Positions 54,891 to 63,539 of a stretch of 64,000 bases of DNA are shown here, piece by piece. Within the stretch, counting starts at the first letter, position 1. Each line of letters starts with the position of its first letter. The position numbers and the translations under genes were made by a program. The DNA is taken from the NCBI RefSeq assembly GCF_000282035.1, contig NZ_AKKA01000096.1, positions 62,001-126,000 on the forward strand. The letters are read 5' to 3'. This DNA comes from Rhizobium sp. CF122. GTDB taxonomy: Bacteria; Pseudomonadota; Alphaproteobacteria; Rhizobiales; Rhizobiaceae. The notes beneath the pieces are model-generated. The model was not told where the DNA came from. It ran no database searches and saw only the letters and a list, made by a program, of their open reading frames with translations.

Positions 54891-56153
54891 CTAGTGCGCC
54901 GGCGTTCGTTCGCAAGACCGACGTGTTGTAAGACGTCGTTTATGGCGCTGTTCGAGCGCAGCGCAGCCCCAGACGACGCCGAAAAGCAGGTAGACATGTC
55001 GCCAGTGGTCGATGTCGATGACGTTGCCGATTGCTGCATGCCCTAACACCCCGATCCATGCGATCATCAGATAGGGCTGCCACGGGCGATCCCTGAGGAG
55101 ATTGCTGAACCCGAGATGGATCGTCCAGCAAAGCATTGTGACATAGCTGAGAAAGCCGAGCCAACCGTAGCTCGTTAGTGATTTCAGCCAGACATTGTGC
55201 TCGTCTTCCGGAAACATTGTGCCGAAGACCAGCGGACCGATTCCGAGCGGCCGTTCCATCATCATCGTGAAGCCAATGCGGTGGCGATCGAAGCGACCGA
55301 GGTGCTCGCCGTCATACTGCTGCACGAGCTGGGCGCGTGCCGAAAAGAGCGCGCTGACCTTCGGAAATTGCAATGCAACGACCAGCGATCCGATCAGCAG
55401 CATGATCGCGGCAAGCGACAGGATTAGGATCCGCAGGCGAAACGCGCCGCTGCGTTCCTTGAGCATCATGCAGAAGATCAGAAGGACAATGCCGAGAAGA
55501 AAAAGACCCCAGGCCGCACGCGAGAAGGACAAAAACACGCCAAGCGCCAGGATCAACAGTGCAAAGGCCTTGATCGACGACGTCCTCAAGTTGCCGACGA
55601 GAATGCCGTGGACGAGGTAGAGGGACGGCGGGACCAGGAATGGGCCGAATACGTTAGGGTCCTGGAAGGCGCCCTTGGCACGATCGTAGAGCGTGAAGAC
55701 CTCCGCGCCGGGGAAGGCGTGAAAGTAGCCGAGAATCCCGAGCAGCGAGGTGATGACGGCGGCAAATGCCCAGGCATTGAAAATGAGCGGCAGGCGCCGA
55801 TGGCTATCCTCGATAATCGCTGCATAGAAGATCGCTGTGAGCGCGAGAAAGGTTGAGACGGCGACATACATCGGTCCGGTCCCGAGATCTTTCATTTGCG
55901 TCAGCGAAAGCATGCCACCAATGTTGAAGGCAAGCAGCAGTGCCAGAAGCGGCACGGTGAAGCGCGAGATCCTAAGCCCCAGAATGAACCAGATGCAGAG
56001 AAGCGCGGCCATCCAGAGCTCATAAGGCGCCGGCTCGTCGATAACGAAGCCGGAGAGAAAGACGCCAAAGGCGACCATCGCCGAACCAAGCAGCCGCAAC
56101 GTTGCTCGTTGCGGCTGGGCGACGCGCAGAGATGTCGCTTCGACCGCGCTCAA
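54891..56153 (-). CDS. Wzy/O-antigen ligase-like polysaccharide polymerase
   Basis: A 420-residue membrane protein with about 10-12 hydrophobic helices. LSFSRAAWGLFLLGIVLLIF and PLGIGPLVFGTMFPEDEHNVWLKSLTSYGWLGFL are the two blocks of the Wzy_C/RfaL family, with the periplasmic loop between them. It polymerises or ligates repeat units. The start is a TTG at 56153 that overlaps the TGA of the sugar-transferase gene (TTGA); a longer ATG-start frame runs inside that gene and is unlikely. Confidence 0.8.
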   Translation of the reverse strand: MSAVEATSLRVAQPQRATLRLLGSAMVAFGVFLSGFVIDEPAPYELWMAALLCIWFILGLRISRFTVPLLALLLAFNIGGMLSLTQMKDLGTGPMYVAVSTFLALTAIFYAAIIEDSHRRLPLIFNAWAFAAVITSLLGILGYFHAFPGAEVFTLYDRAKGAFQDPNVFGPFLVPPSLYLVHGILVGNLRTSSIKAFALLILALGVFLSFSRAAWGLFLLGIVLLIFCMMLKERSGAFRLRILILSLAAIMLLIGSLVVALQFPKVSALFSARAQLVQQYDGEHLGRFDRHRIGFTMMMERPLGIGPLVFGTMFPEDEHNVWLKSLTSYGWLGFLSYVTMLCWTIHLGFSNLLRDRPWQPYLMIAWIGVLGHAAIGNVIDIDHWRHVYLLFGVVWGCAALEQRHKRRLTTRRSCERTPAH

Positions 56154-57709
56154 TAGGCGTTTTCCGTATTGAACAACCGGAAGGGCGTGAGGAACAGGAT
56201 CTTCAGATCGAGCCAGAGCGACCAGTTCTCGATGTAGTAGAGGTCGTAGGCCGTCCGGAACTTGATCTTGTCGTCGTGATCGACCTCTCCGCGCCAACCG
56301 TTGATCTGCGCCCAGCCGGTCACCCCGGGCTTCACGCGATGGCGAGCGAAATAGCCTTCCACGACGTCCCCGAAAGCACGATCCTTCGCCTGCGCAAGAA
56401 TGGCGTGCGGGCGCGGGCCGACCAGTGAAAGGTCGCCCGTCAGCACGTTGAAAAGCTGCGGCAGTTCGTCGATCGAGCTCTTGCGGATAAAGCGTCCGAT
56501 CGGGGTCACGCGAGGATCACCTTTGGTGACGGCGGCGCGACCGGTCGGATCGCCCTTGTCGGCATACATCGAACGAAACTTGAAGATGTTGATGATCTCG
56601 TTGTTGAAACCGTGACGCTTCTGCCTGAAGAAGACCGGCCCCTTCGAGGTCAGCTTGATGGCGACCGCTGTTGTCAGCATGATCGGCCAGAAAAGCGCCA
56701 GAGCGAGCAACGCAAAGAAGATGTCGAAGCAGCGCTTGGCGACGGAATCCCAGTCCCGGATCGGCTTGTTGAAAATATCGAGCATCGGGACGGAGCCGAT
56801 GCGCGAGTAGGCGCGCGGACGAAAGCGCAGACGATTTGCATGAGCGGCGAGGCGGATATCGACGGGCAGGACCCAAAGCTTCTTCAACAGCTGCAGAATG
56901 CGTGCCTCGGCGCTGAGCGGAAGCGAAATAATCAGCATGTCAATGCGCGTGATACGGACGAACTCGACCAGTTCGGCGACCGTTCCGAGCTTCGGATAAC
57001 CTGCGACCATGATCGGCGACCGTTTCTCGCCGCGATCATCGAAGATGCCGCAAATCCGGATGTCATTGTCGGGCTGCTGCTCGAGGACCCGGATCAGCTC
57101 TTTGGCCGGTACTCCACCGCCCACGATCACAGCGCGGCGCTCCATGATGCCGTTGCGCGACCAGTTGCGGATGCCGTAGGCGAACAGGAAGCGAGCGGCG
57201 AGGAGGAAGATTGCGCCAGCAACGAACCAGGCAAAATAGGCCGGCACCACGGTCGAGCTGACGTTGCCGGCGAATGCGCTTGCGCCAGCGACGATCACGA
57301 AGACCGATCCCCACACGGCAAAAACGCGTGGCAGCAGGCGCAAACGCGTGCGCAAGGCGGGGACGGAGTAAGTGTCGGCCGTCTGGAGCCCGCAGACGAG
57401 GAGGGCCGCAACAATTACGGCAGTGACGGCGCGTCCAAAGAGGGTCTCCGCCTCATTCCCCGGCCAGAGAAGGAATACGAGCAGCCCGATCAGAAATTGC
57501 GAAGCAAATTCCAACAGGCGAAACTGGCCGATGATGATAGCCGGCGAGCGGTTTCCCGCACTGAATTGCTCGGCGATCTGACGGGCATAGCTGTTGATCG
57601 GCTCCGGCTGGGCCTTTTTATCCGCGTCTTTGTTGTGCCGATTGATGTCTGAAACCTGTTTGCGTAGCGCTTCGAGGTCAAATTGATCGCTTTTCTCTGC
57701 CTTGTTCAT
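56150..57709 (-). CDS. Undecaprenyl-phosphate sugar-1-phosphate transferase (WcaJ/ExoY-type)
   Basis: A 519-residue initiating enzyme that loads the first sugar on the lipid carrier. Five N-terminal transmembrane helices (about 80-190), a Rossmann-like CoA-binding domain (AVIVGGGVPAKELIRVL), and a C-terminal bacterial sugar transferase domain starting KRCFDIFFALLALALFWPIM with INIFKFRSMYAD, SSIDELPQLFNVLTGDLSLVGPRP and KPGVTGWAQINGWRG. The family layout fits UDP-glucose-type PssY/WcaJ. The ATG at 57709 is used; the frame extends to 57781. Confidence 0.93.
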   Translation of the reverse strand: MNKAEKSDQFDLEALRKQVSDINRHNKDADKKAQPEPINSYARQIAEQFSAGNRSPAIIIGQFRLLEFASQFLIGLLVFLLWPGNEAETLFGRAVTAVIVAALLVCGLQTADTYSVPALRTRLRLLPRVFAVWGSVFVIVAGASAFAGNVSSTVVPAYFAWFVAGAIFLLAARFLFAYGIRNWSRNGIMERRAVIVGGGVPAKELIRVLEQQPDNDIRICGIFDDRGEKRSPIMVAGYPKLGTVAELVEFVRITRIDMLIISLPLSAEARILQLLKKLWVLPVDIRLAAHANRLRFRPRAYSRIGSVPMLDIFNKPIRDWDSVAKRCFDIFFALLALALFWPIMLTTAVAIKLTSKGPVFFRQKRHGFNNEIINIFKFRSMYADKGDPTGRAAVTKGDPRVTPIGRFIRKSSIDELPQLFNVLTGDLSLVGPRPHAILAQAKDRAFGDVVEGYFARHRVKPGVTGWAQINGWRGEVDHDDKIKFRTAYDLYYIENWSLWLDLKILFLTPFRLFNTENAY

Positions 57710-57764
57710 GAGGCTACCGCCGCTGGTTATCGGAACGGCATAGCAGAAAGCCCCTAAGAAACTT

Positions 57765-58934
57765 TTACGAAGCAACCGCAAGAGCTTGCCCGGATTGGAG
57801 CTCCAGAAGGTCGTGGTACAATTTCAGGACATCATTGGCCATCACCGAGGCCGAGAAAACCGACTTCACCTGCTCCATCGGCGGCATCACGGCGTCATGC
57901 CAATCGGGGATGCGGATCGCATCCGCCATGGCGCGCGCGAGATCGTCGGAATCGTCAGGGTTGACAAGGGCCGGGCTATCTCTGCCCAATGCCTCGGGAA
58001 TTCCGCCAACACGAGTTGCGATGATGGTCTTGCCGGCGCCGAGACCCTCGAGCACGATGTAAGGCATGGCTTCGGCGCGTGACGGCACGACGAGATTCTG
58101 GGACATTGCGAAGGCTTGCTGGACGCGCATTGCCGGCAGCATGCTGATCCGCTTGCCCAGGCCGCGTTCGATCATCATGTCCCGGTATCGGTCGCGGTCT
58201 GGTCCGTCGCCGACCATCACGGCCGAAAGCGGACGTCCGAGAATACGCTCCGCTTTCGCGAAGGCCTCCACAAAGAGATCGGGACCCTTAAGGTCCCGCA
58301 GCATGCCGACGTAGATGTAGTGGACTGCATCTGAACGGGTTGGGATGAGCTCGAAATCACGCTCACCGATCCCGTTGTAGATCAGCCGCGTTTCCGTCCG
58401 TGGTCGACCGACCTTCTTCGTATACGCATCGCGCTCGTATTCGCAGATGAAGACGAGGGCGTCGGTGAAGTATTCCTGCAGGCGCTCCATGCGGAGCACG
58501 AATTGCCCCATGAGCGATCTGCGGGAATAATGCAGGCTTCCGCCGTGCGCTGTATAGAGGCGGGCTACGCGATACCTGTTCACCCGCAGGGCTGAGCCGG
58601 CAAGCCGCGCGAGCACACCGCCTTTGGCGCCGTGACCGTGCAGCACATCCGGCCGCAAACTTTTGATGTTCTTGTACGTATCCCAGAGCATTCCGAGATC
58701 GGAGAGGCTGACGTGCCGCCGCATCGGCATGCGCGTCAAACCCATCGCCAGGAAGGGACGAATATCGTCGAATAGACGGTCTTCATGCTCGCCGCCCGTA
58801 GAGCTGTCGCAGAGAATGCCGACCTCGTGCCCCGCCTTGCTGTGCTCTAGCACCAGATCGCGGACATGGCGGAAGATTCCGCCAACCGGTGACCTGAAAC
58901 AATGGAGAATGCGGAGCGGACGCTGTTCAGTCAT
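57765..58934 (-). CDS. GT4-family glycosyltransferase
   Basis: A 389-residue GT-B enzyme. The N-terminal domain (ILHCFRSPVGGIFRHVRDL) binds acceptor; the C-terminal domain holds VGDGPDRDRY and EAMPYIVLEGLGAGKTIIATRVGGIPEAL, with the Glu-x7-Glu donor-binding signature. Donor sugar is unknown. It is 55 bases upstream of the sugar-transferase gene and six bases downstream of the export lipoprotein gene, so the four minus-strand genes form one unit. Confidence 0.92.
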   Translation of the reverse strand: MTEQRPLRILHCFRSPVGGIFRHVRDLVLEHSKAGHEVGILCDSSTGGEHEDRLFDDIRPFLAMGLTRMPMRRHVSLSDLGMLWDTYKNIKSLRPDVLHGHGAKGGVLARLAGSALRVNRYRVARLYTAHGGSLHYSRRSLMGQFVLRMERLQEYFTDALVFICEYERDAYTKKVGRPRTETRLIYNGIGERDFELIPTRSDAVHYIYVGMLRDLKGPDLFVEAFAKAERILGRPLSAVMVGDGPDRDRYRDMMIERGLGKRISMLPAMRVQQAFAMSQNLVVPSRAEAMPYIVLEGLGAGKTIIATRVGGIPEALGRDSPALVNPDDSDDLARAMADAIRIPDWHDAVMPPMEQVKSVFSASVMANDVLKLYHDLLELQSGQALAVAS

Positions 58935-58940
58935 CGCGGA

Positions 58941-59516
58941 TCAGAACAGTCGTTCGCGAACATAGATGGTGTCGCCGGCTATGATCGCCGAAGAGATATT
59001 GACGCGCCCCGTGATCACTTGCCCGTTAATCTTGCGGGTCACATCGACCGCGCCCTGATTGGCGCGCGAGGTGAAGCCGCCGGCAACGGCAACGGCATTC
59101 TGCACCGTCATTCCGGGAAGGTAGGCGTATTGGCCGGACTGGCCAACTTCGCCCATAACGAAGATCGAGCGGTAGCGGTCGACGTCGATCGTGACGTCGG
59201 GATCCCGCAAGTAGCCCTGCCTGAGTTTCTGCGCGATCTGCCCCGATAGCTGCTGCAGCGTGCGCCCGCGAGCAGGGACTTGACCGACAAGCGGGAAGGC
59301 GATGTAGCCGGCCTGGTCGATCGTGTACGTGTTGGTCATGCTTGGCTGATCAAACACGGTAATGCGCAGCCGGTCGCCGCTGTCCAGCGAATAGGGCTGG
59401 ATCGTCGCCTGGTTGAAGGCCTGGGGGGCGGGCTTGTAGCTATTGCAGCCGCTCAGGACCGCGGTCGTGGCGGCGAGGCTCAGAGCCATCAGGAACTTGG
59501 GCTGTGCGAAGGGCAT
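58941..59516 (-). CDS. Wza-type polysaccharide export lipoprotein
   Basis: A 191-residue outer-membrane lipoprotein with lipobox LSGC (Cys 24). YSLDSGDRLRITVFDQPSMTNTYTIDQAGYIAFPLVGQV starts the Poly_export domain, and a SLBB domain (VMGEVGQSGQYAYLPGMTVQNAVAVAGGF) follows. It is short, lacking the C-terminal amphipathic helix of E. coli Wza, as in the GumB type. It is divergent from the Wzc-like gene; both face a 190-base shared promoter region. Confidence 0.93.
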   Translation of the reverse strand: MPFAQPKFLMALSLAATTAVLSGCNSYKPAPQAFNQATIQPYSLDSGDRLRITVFDQPSMTNTYTIDQAGYIAFPLVGQVPARGRTLQQLSGQIAQKLRQGYLRDPDVTIDVDRYRSIFVMGEVGQSGQYAYLPGMTVQNAVAVAGGFTSRANQGAVDVTRKINGQVITGRVNISSAIIAGDTIYVRERLF

Positions 59517-59562
59517 CGCGTCTGCTCATAGGAAAACGAATTCGATCTCAGCCGTTATCAAT

Positions 59563-59663
59563 CCGTTAGGGTTAACGGTCGGTAAAAACCGCCGATTTTT
59601 TTGACTTCGACCGGTCGATGTCCGCCGGAGGGGCGGCGCAAACATTAACCGTTGGGTTACTAT
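59563..59663. promoter_or_regulatory. Shared divergent promoter region of the polysaccharide operons
   Basis: Two related inverted repeats, CCGTTA-GGGT-TAACGG (59563-59578) and TAACC-GTTG-GGTTA (59646-59659), flank a T-rich tract. A TATAGT just after the second one could be a -10 for the copolymerase gene at 59707. The repeats may be operators for both directions. Confidence 0.4.
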
Positions 59664-59706
59664 AGTGATTTACCCTCGCGGCCACGTTTGTTCTTGGAGT
59701 ACAAGC

Positions 59707-61857
59707 ATGTCCGGCGTATCGGGTAATCAGGATGTGGACATAGATCTTGGACAATTGGTCCGCGCCGTTTGGGCACGCCGGCTGAAGGTCCTGGCAATCA
59801 CCGCGTTGGGGGCAGGGATCGCCTTCACGGGCGCTAAGATGATCTCCCCCAAGTACCGAAGCGAAACGCGCATCCTGATCGAGCCCCGCGCCCCAGCCTT
59901 CGCCAATGCGCAGGTAAACGATACCAATGCGGGACCATTGCTGGACGAGCTCAATATTGCGAGCCAGGTGCAGCTTCTCCAGTCCTCGGACCTCATCAAG
60001 CAGGTCATCAACGGCCAGAAGCTTTACGATTTGCCGGAGTTCGATGCGGCCGCGAATGGCTCGGCACTCACCGATATCCTGGTGGCGCTCCACCTCAAGA
60101 AAAACCCGTATGAGAATCCCCCCGAAGAGCGCGTGATCGACGCCTTCATGGAGAGGCTTCAGGTCTATCAGGTGCCGGGATCGCGCGTGATCGGCATTAC
60201 CTTCACCTCGAAGGATCCGAAGCTCGCGGCGACAATCCCCAATGCAATGGCGGCGGTCTACCTTGCCACCCAGAGCGGCGCCAAGCTGGATTCGAATTCC
60301 GAGGCGACGCGCTGGCTGGAGCCGGAGATCGAAAATCTCCGCCAGAAGGTCAATGATGCCGAGCAGAAGGTGGCGGAATACCGCGCCGTGCACGGACTGC
60401 TGCCGACCAACGGCGGCTCGAATTTCGCCACACAGCAGTTGAACGACATTTCGGCAGAGCTTACCCGGGTCCGGGGAGAGCGCGCCAATGCCGAGGCGCG
60501 TGCTCAGTCCGTACGCAATGCTCTCTCCGCCGGTGAGCCATCCGATACATTACAGGACATCATGTCGTCTCAGTCGATCCAGCGGCTGAAGAGCACGGAG
60601 TCAGGTCTGCAGTCGCAGATCTCCGACCTGCAGACGTCGTTGCTCAATAACCACCCGCGACTGAAGAGCCTTCGCGCGCAGCTTTCGGACATCAAGGCAC
60701 AGATTCGCCAGGAGACGCAGAAGATCCTCGCAAGCATCGAAAACGAAGCGAAGGTCTCTGCGGTTCGCCAAAAGGAACTGGAGCGGCAGGCCGACAAGCT
60801 GAAGGCCAACAGCGCCCAGGCTGGGGAAGACGAGGTTGGTCTAAATGCCCTGACGCGCGAAGCCACGGCACAGCGGCAACTCCTGGAAACCTATCTCTCT
60901 CGTTACCGCGAGGCGGCGTCGCGCTCCGACAAGAATTCAAGCCCAGCCGACGCACGTATCGTGTCGAAGGCGATACAACCCGTCGATCCCTATTTCCCGA
61001 AGGTTTTGCCGATCGTCATCGTCGCTGCGTTGGCAACCTTCATTATGACATCGATTGTGATCATGCTCGCCGAACTCTTCAGCGGTCGGGCACTCCGCCC
61101 CGTCGAGCCACCCGAGGAGAAGGTGGTGCGTGATGAAGCAGAGGAGCCTGAAGCGACGACTGCCGGCTCCGCCAGGCGGGTGGCTACACCGAGCCTGTTG
61201 GCTACACCCGCAGACGAGGAGCCGGTTGCCGAGCCAGTCGAGGAGGAAAGTGCCGTCGAAACGAACGAGTTCTCGATAGCATCTGTCTCGGACTACCTTC
61301 GCGGCAGCAGAGCGCCTTTGGCCATCGCCATTTCGCCGACCGGCAATGACGGCTCGGCGGCAACCGTATCGCTTGTGCGCAAGTTAGCCGAGGATGGCTC
61401 GCGTGTCATACTAGTCGACATGACGGGCTCGGGGCTGCCGACCGACCTCATGGCCGAGGATCGCAACATGCTCGGCATAACCGATTTGCTCTGCGGGGAT
61501 GCGGCCTTCGGCGATACGATCCATGGCGACAGCCGCTCCGACGCACACTTCATTCCGCAAGGTATCAGCGATCCACGCCGGGCGATGCGCGGTGCCGATC
61601 GGCTGTCTTTGCTGTTGGACGCTCTGGTCTCGGCCTATGATCTCGTGATCGTGGAATGCGGAGCTGCCGACGTGGCCGGCGTTTCGCGCCTGACGCAGAG
61701 CAAGGACGTCGAAATCATCCTCTCCATGCCTGAGATCGTCGAGCCGGAGTTCGTGACCGCTATGACCGAGTTCGAAGCGGCCGGCTACGGGCGTGTCGTG
61801 CTGATGTCCGATAGCGACGAGCCCCTTGAAAGCCCGATCTCTCGGCATGCCGCGTGA
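59707..61857 (+). CDS. Wzc/GumC-type polysaccharide copolymerase with degenerate kinase domain
   Basis: A 716-residue inner-membrane protein. The Wzz domain starts DIDLGQLVRAVWARRLKVL with a transmembrane helix near 30-50, then a long coiled coil (about 210-420) and a second helix near 435-460. The C-terminal nucleotide-binding fold has SPTGNDGSAATVS near 540-550 where a BY-kinase would have a P-loop ending GKS/T: no invariant Lys. VDMTGSG near 567 is the Walker A' Asp. There is no Tyr cluster at the C-terminus. It probably guides chain length and export without kinase activity. TTGGAG precedes the ATG. Confidence 0.88.
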   Translation: MSGVSGNQDVDIDLGQLVRAVWARRLKVLAITALGAGIAFTGAKMISPKYRSETRILIEPRAPAFANAQVNDTNAGPLLDELNIASQVQLLQSSDLIKQVINGQKLYDLPEFDAAANGSALTDILVALHLKKNPYENPPEERVIDAFMERLQVYQVPGSRVIGITFTSKDPKLAATIPNAMAAVYLATQSGAKLDSNSEATRWLEPEIENLRQKVNDAEQKVAEYRAVHGLLPTNGGSNFATQQLNDISAELTRVRGERANAEARAQSVRNALSAGEPSDTLQDIMSSQSIQRLKSTESGLQSQISDLQTSLLNNHPRLKSLRAQLSDIKAQIRQETQKILASIENEAKVSAVRQKELERQADKLKANSAQAGEDEVGLNALTREATAQRQLLETYLSRYREAASRSDKNSSPADARIVSKAIQPVDPYFPKVLPIVIVAALATFIMTSIVIMLAELFSGRALRPVEPPEEKVVRDEAEEPEATTAGSARRVATPSLLATPADEEPVAEPVEEESAVETNEFSIASVSDYLRGSRAPLAIAISPTGNDGSAATVSLVRKLAEDGSRVILVDMTGSGLPTDLMAEDRNMLGITDLLCGDAAFGDTIHGDSRSDAHFIPQGISDPRRAMRGADRLSLLLDALVSAYDLVIVECGAADVAGVSRLTQSKDVEIILSMPEIVEPEFVTAMTEFEAAGYGRVVLMSDSDEPLESPISRHAA

Positions 61858-63099
61858 TCAAACGCCGATCATCCGGTGTATGCGCTGGACAAGCTGGTAG
61901 ATCTTCTGGCGAGACTTAATAAAAGCTTTGCACCGTGTGATTGCCCGGTGAACGAGGCCACCCACTCTGCCGCGTAACGAAAGCGGCAGAACAACGTCAT
62001 AGTGCCCGGTTTCTACTGGTGCCCATGAGCGCTTATATCTTTGGTCGCCAAGGCCGAAGTCGAACAGGCCGACGCCCTTGCCATGCTGCCCGGCGATCAT
62101 CTGCCAGAATAGGAATTCGCCAGGGCTCGCATCCGCCGCCAAGCTTTCATCGATTGCGCTGATTTGGCAGATGATGTGGTCGCCCTTGCGAGAAATACCA
62201 GCCAGGGCCGCGATATGACCATCGTACTCGCCCTTCAGGCGGATCGCGTGCATTTCCAGCCCCACCGTCTTGCTGTCGGGGTCGCGAATGTCGAGTGCGC
62301 CGTGCAGGAAAGCCTTGGTCTTTGGTTCTTCGAACGCATCCGGCAGTCCGAGCGCCTTGAATCGTTCGCCCTTCTGCTCGAAGAAGCGATCGAGCAGCCG
62401 ATGTTGCTCATACGAAGTTCCGGTAGAAATGTAGTCGAACCCGCCGAGCGCCTCCAGACGTCTCAACTGCGTTCGAAACTTCTTACGTCGGCCCTTTGCG
62501 CTCACTTGTTGGAGTGTCGATTCCATGTCTGCCAGGAGCGGAAGATGGTAGGCGTGGTTCTGGTTCTGGACGATCGGCAACAGCGCTAGAGGACTGCGGC
62601 GTCCACGCCATTCCAGCGGTATGTTCTGCAGCAACAGAAGGTCGGCGCTTCCGACCAGAGCGCGACGCAGCAACTCCGCGAATTTTCGGCGCTCGAGACC
62701 CTTGGCCAGCTCGATGAAGCGTGCTGTGAAGAGGCCCGTGTTGATGTTGCTGTGATCTGCACCGACAAATCTGGCGGTGCGGAAACCGTGAAACCTGTTT
62801 ATCTCTATTGGCAGAATAAATGCGGTCTCTTCGCCAAGCCTGCCCCAGACGATCGATAGTGGGTTTCCATGGGCGTTAGTCCACGACATGCACCAGTCGT
62901 AACCTTGGTGTAGGGAATTCAGATCGTCGCGATCGAGCTCGCGCCAGAGCTCTTCCAGCGGTTCCAAGCCATCCAGGACGACGATATCGAGTTCCGTCAC
63001 TGCAAGCTGCGCGGTCAGCGCCCGCAATTCGGAAATGCCCGCGTCGGATTCCCTCGAATGGTGCGCTTTATCTGGAACAGGAAGCTTCTGCGCCTGCAC
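61858..63099 (-). CDS. GNAT/FemAB-like acyltransferase (CelD/BcsL-like)
   Basis: A 413-residue protein of the Acetyltransf_6 group: HQGYDWCMSWTNAHGNPLSIVWG near the start, SAKGRRKKFRTQLRRLEALGGFDY in the middle, and GHIAALAGISRKGDHIICQISAIDESLAADASPGEFLFWQMI as the acyl-CoA-binding part. It may acetylate or otherwise decorate the polysaccharide. A GTG at 63099 with GGAG seven bases upstream is preferred over the ATG at 63150, which has none. It abuts the copolymerase stop (no gap). Confidence 0.8.
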   Translation of the reverse strand: MQAQKLPVPDKAHHSRESDAGISELRALTAQLAVTELDIVVLDGLEPLEELWRELDRDDLNSLHQGYDWCMSWTNAHGNPLSIVWGRLGEETAFILPIEINRFHGFRTARFVGADHSNINTGLFTARFIELAKGLERRKFAELLRRALVGSADLLLLQNIPLEWRGRRSPLALLPIVQNQNHAYHLPLLADMESTLQQVSAKGRRKKFRTQLRRLEALGGFDYISTGTSYEQHRLLDRFFEQKGERFKALGLPDAFEEPKTKAFLHGALDIRDPDSKTVGLEMHAIRLKGEYDGHIAALAGISRKGDHIICQISAIDESLAADASPGEFLFWQMIAGQHGKGVGLFDFGLGDQRYKRSWAPVETGHYDVVLPLSLRGRVGGLVHRAITRCKAFIKSRQKIYQLVQRIHRMIGV

Positions 63100-63217
63100 G
63101 GTTTTTCTCCGGTCTGACTTGCTAGCGCGGAGAATAGGGTAGCAGGGCATCCATTTCGTTTATGGGCCACGACGCACCGTGCTTTCCGTCGATCACGGTT
63201 ATCCTGACGTTAACGGC

Positions 63218-63427
63218 TCACTGCTGCTTCGGCCCTGCCATCCATTTGATGATAACCATGGCGGGAAGAACCCACAGCAGCCCGGTCAGGAAAAAGTAGA
63301 GGAGTTGCCCCCACCATGGAGCGTTGCCGAGCGTCGCGACTGCGATCGTGTTTGCAAGCACCGCGTAGGCGAGTACGAGCACGACGATCAGGATCGTACC
63401 GATAAATTTCCGGAGGCGGACAGGCAT
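63218..63427 (-). CDS. DUF2842 small membrane protein
   Basis: A 69-residue protein with two transmembrane helices (about 9-28 and 42-62), starting MPVRLRKFIG and ending WMAGPKQQ, matching DUF2842. The family sits next to cox15 in alphaproteobacteria and may help cytochrome oxidase biogenesis; that role is only a guess. The ATG at 63427 begins the conserved protein. Confidence 0.85.
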   Translation of the reverse strand: MPVRLRKFIGTILIVVLVLAYAVLANTIAVATLGNAPWWGQLLYFFLTGLLWVLPAMVIIKWMAGPKQQ

Positions 63428-63539
63428 CAGATATCTTTCGCACTGGTGTTGAACTGCCGCGACGGCATGCCGCAAAGGTTCGGGGCTTGTTTTGCATGAG
63501 CCGCTCAGGCAAATCAACTACCGGACGTAAGGAGCAGCC

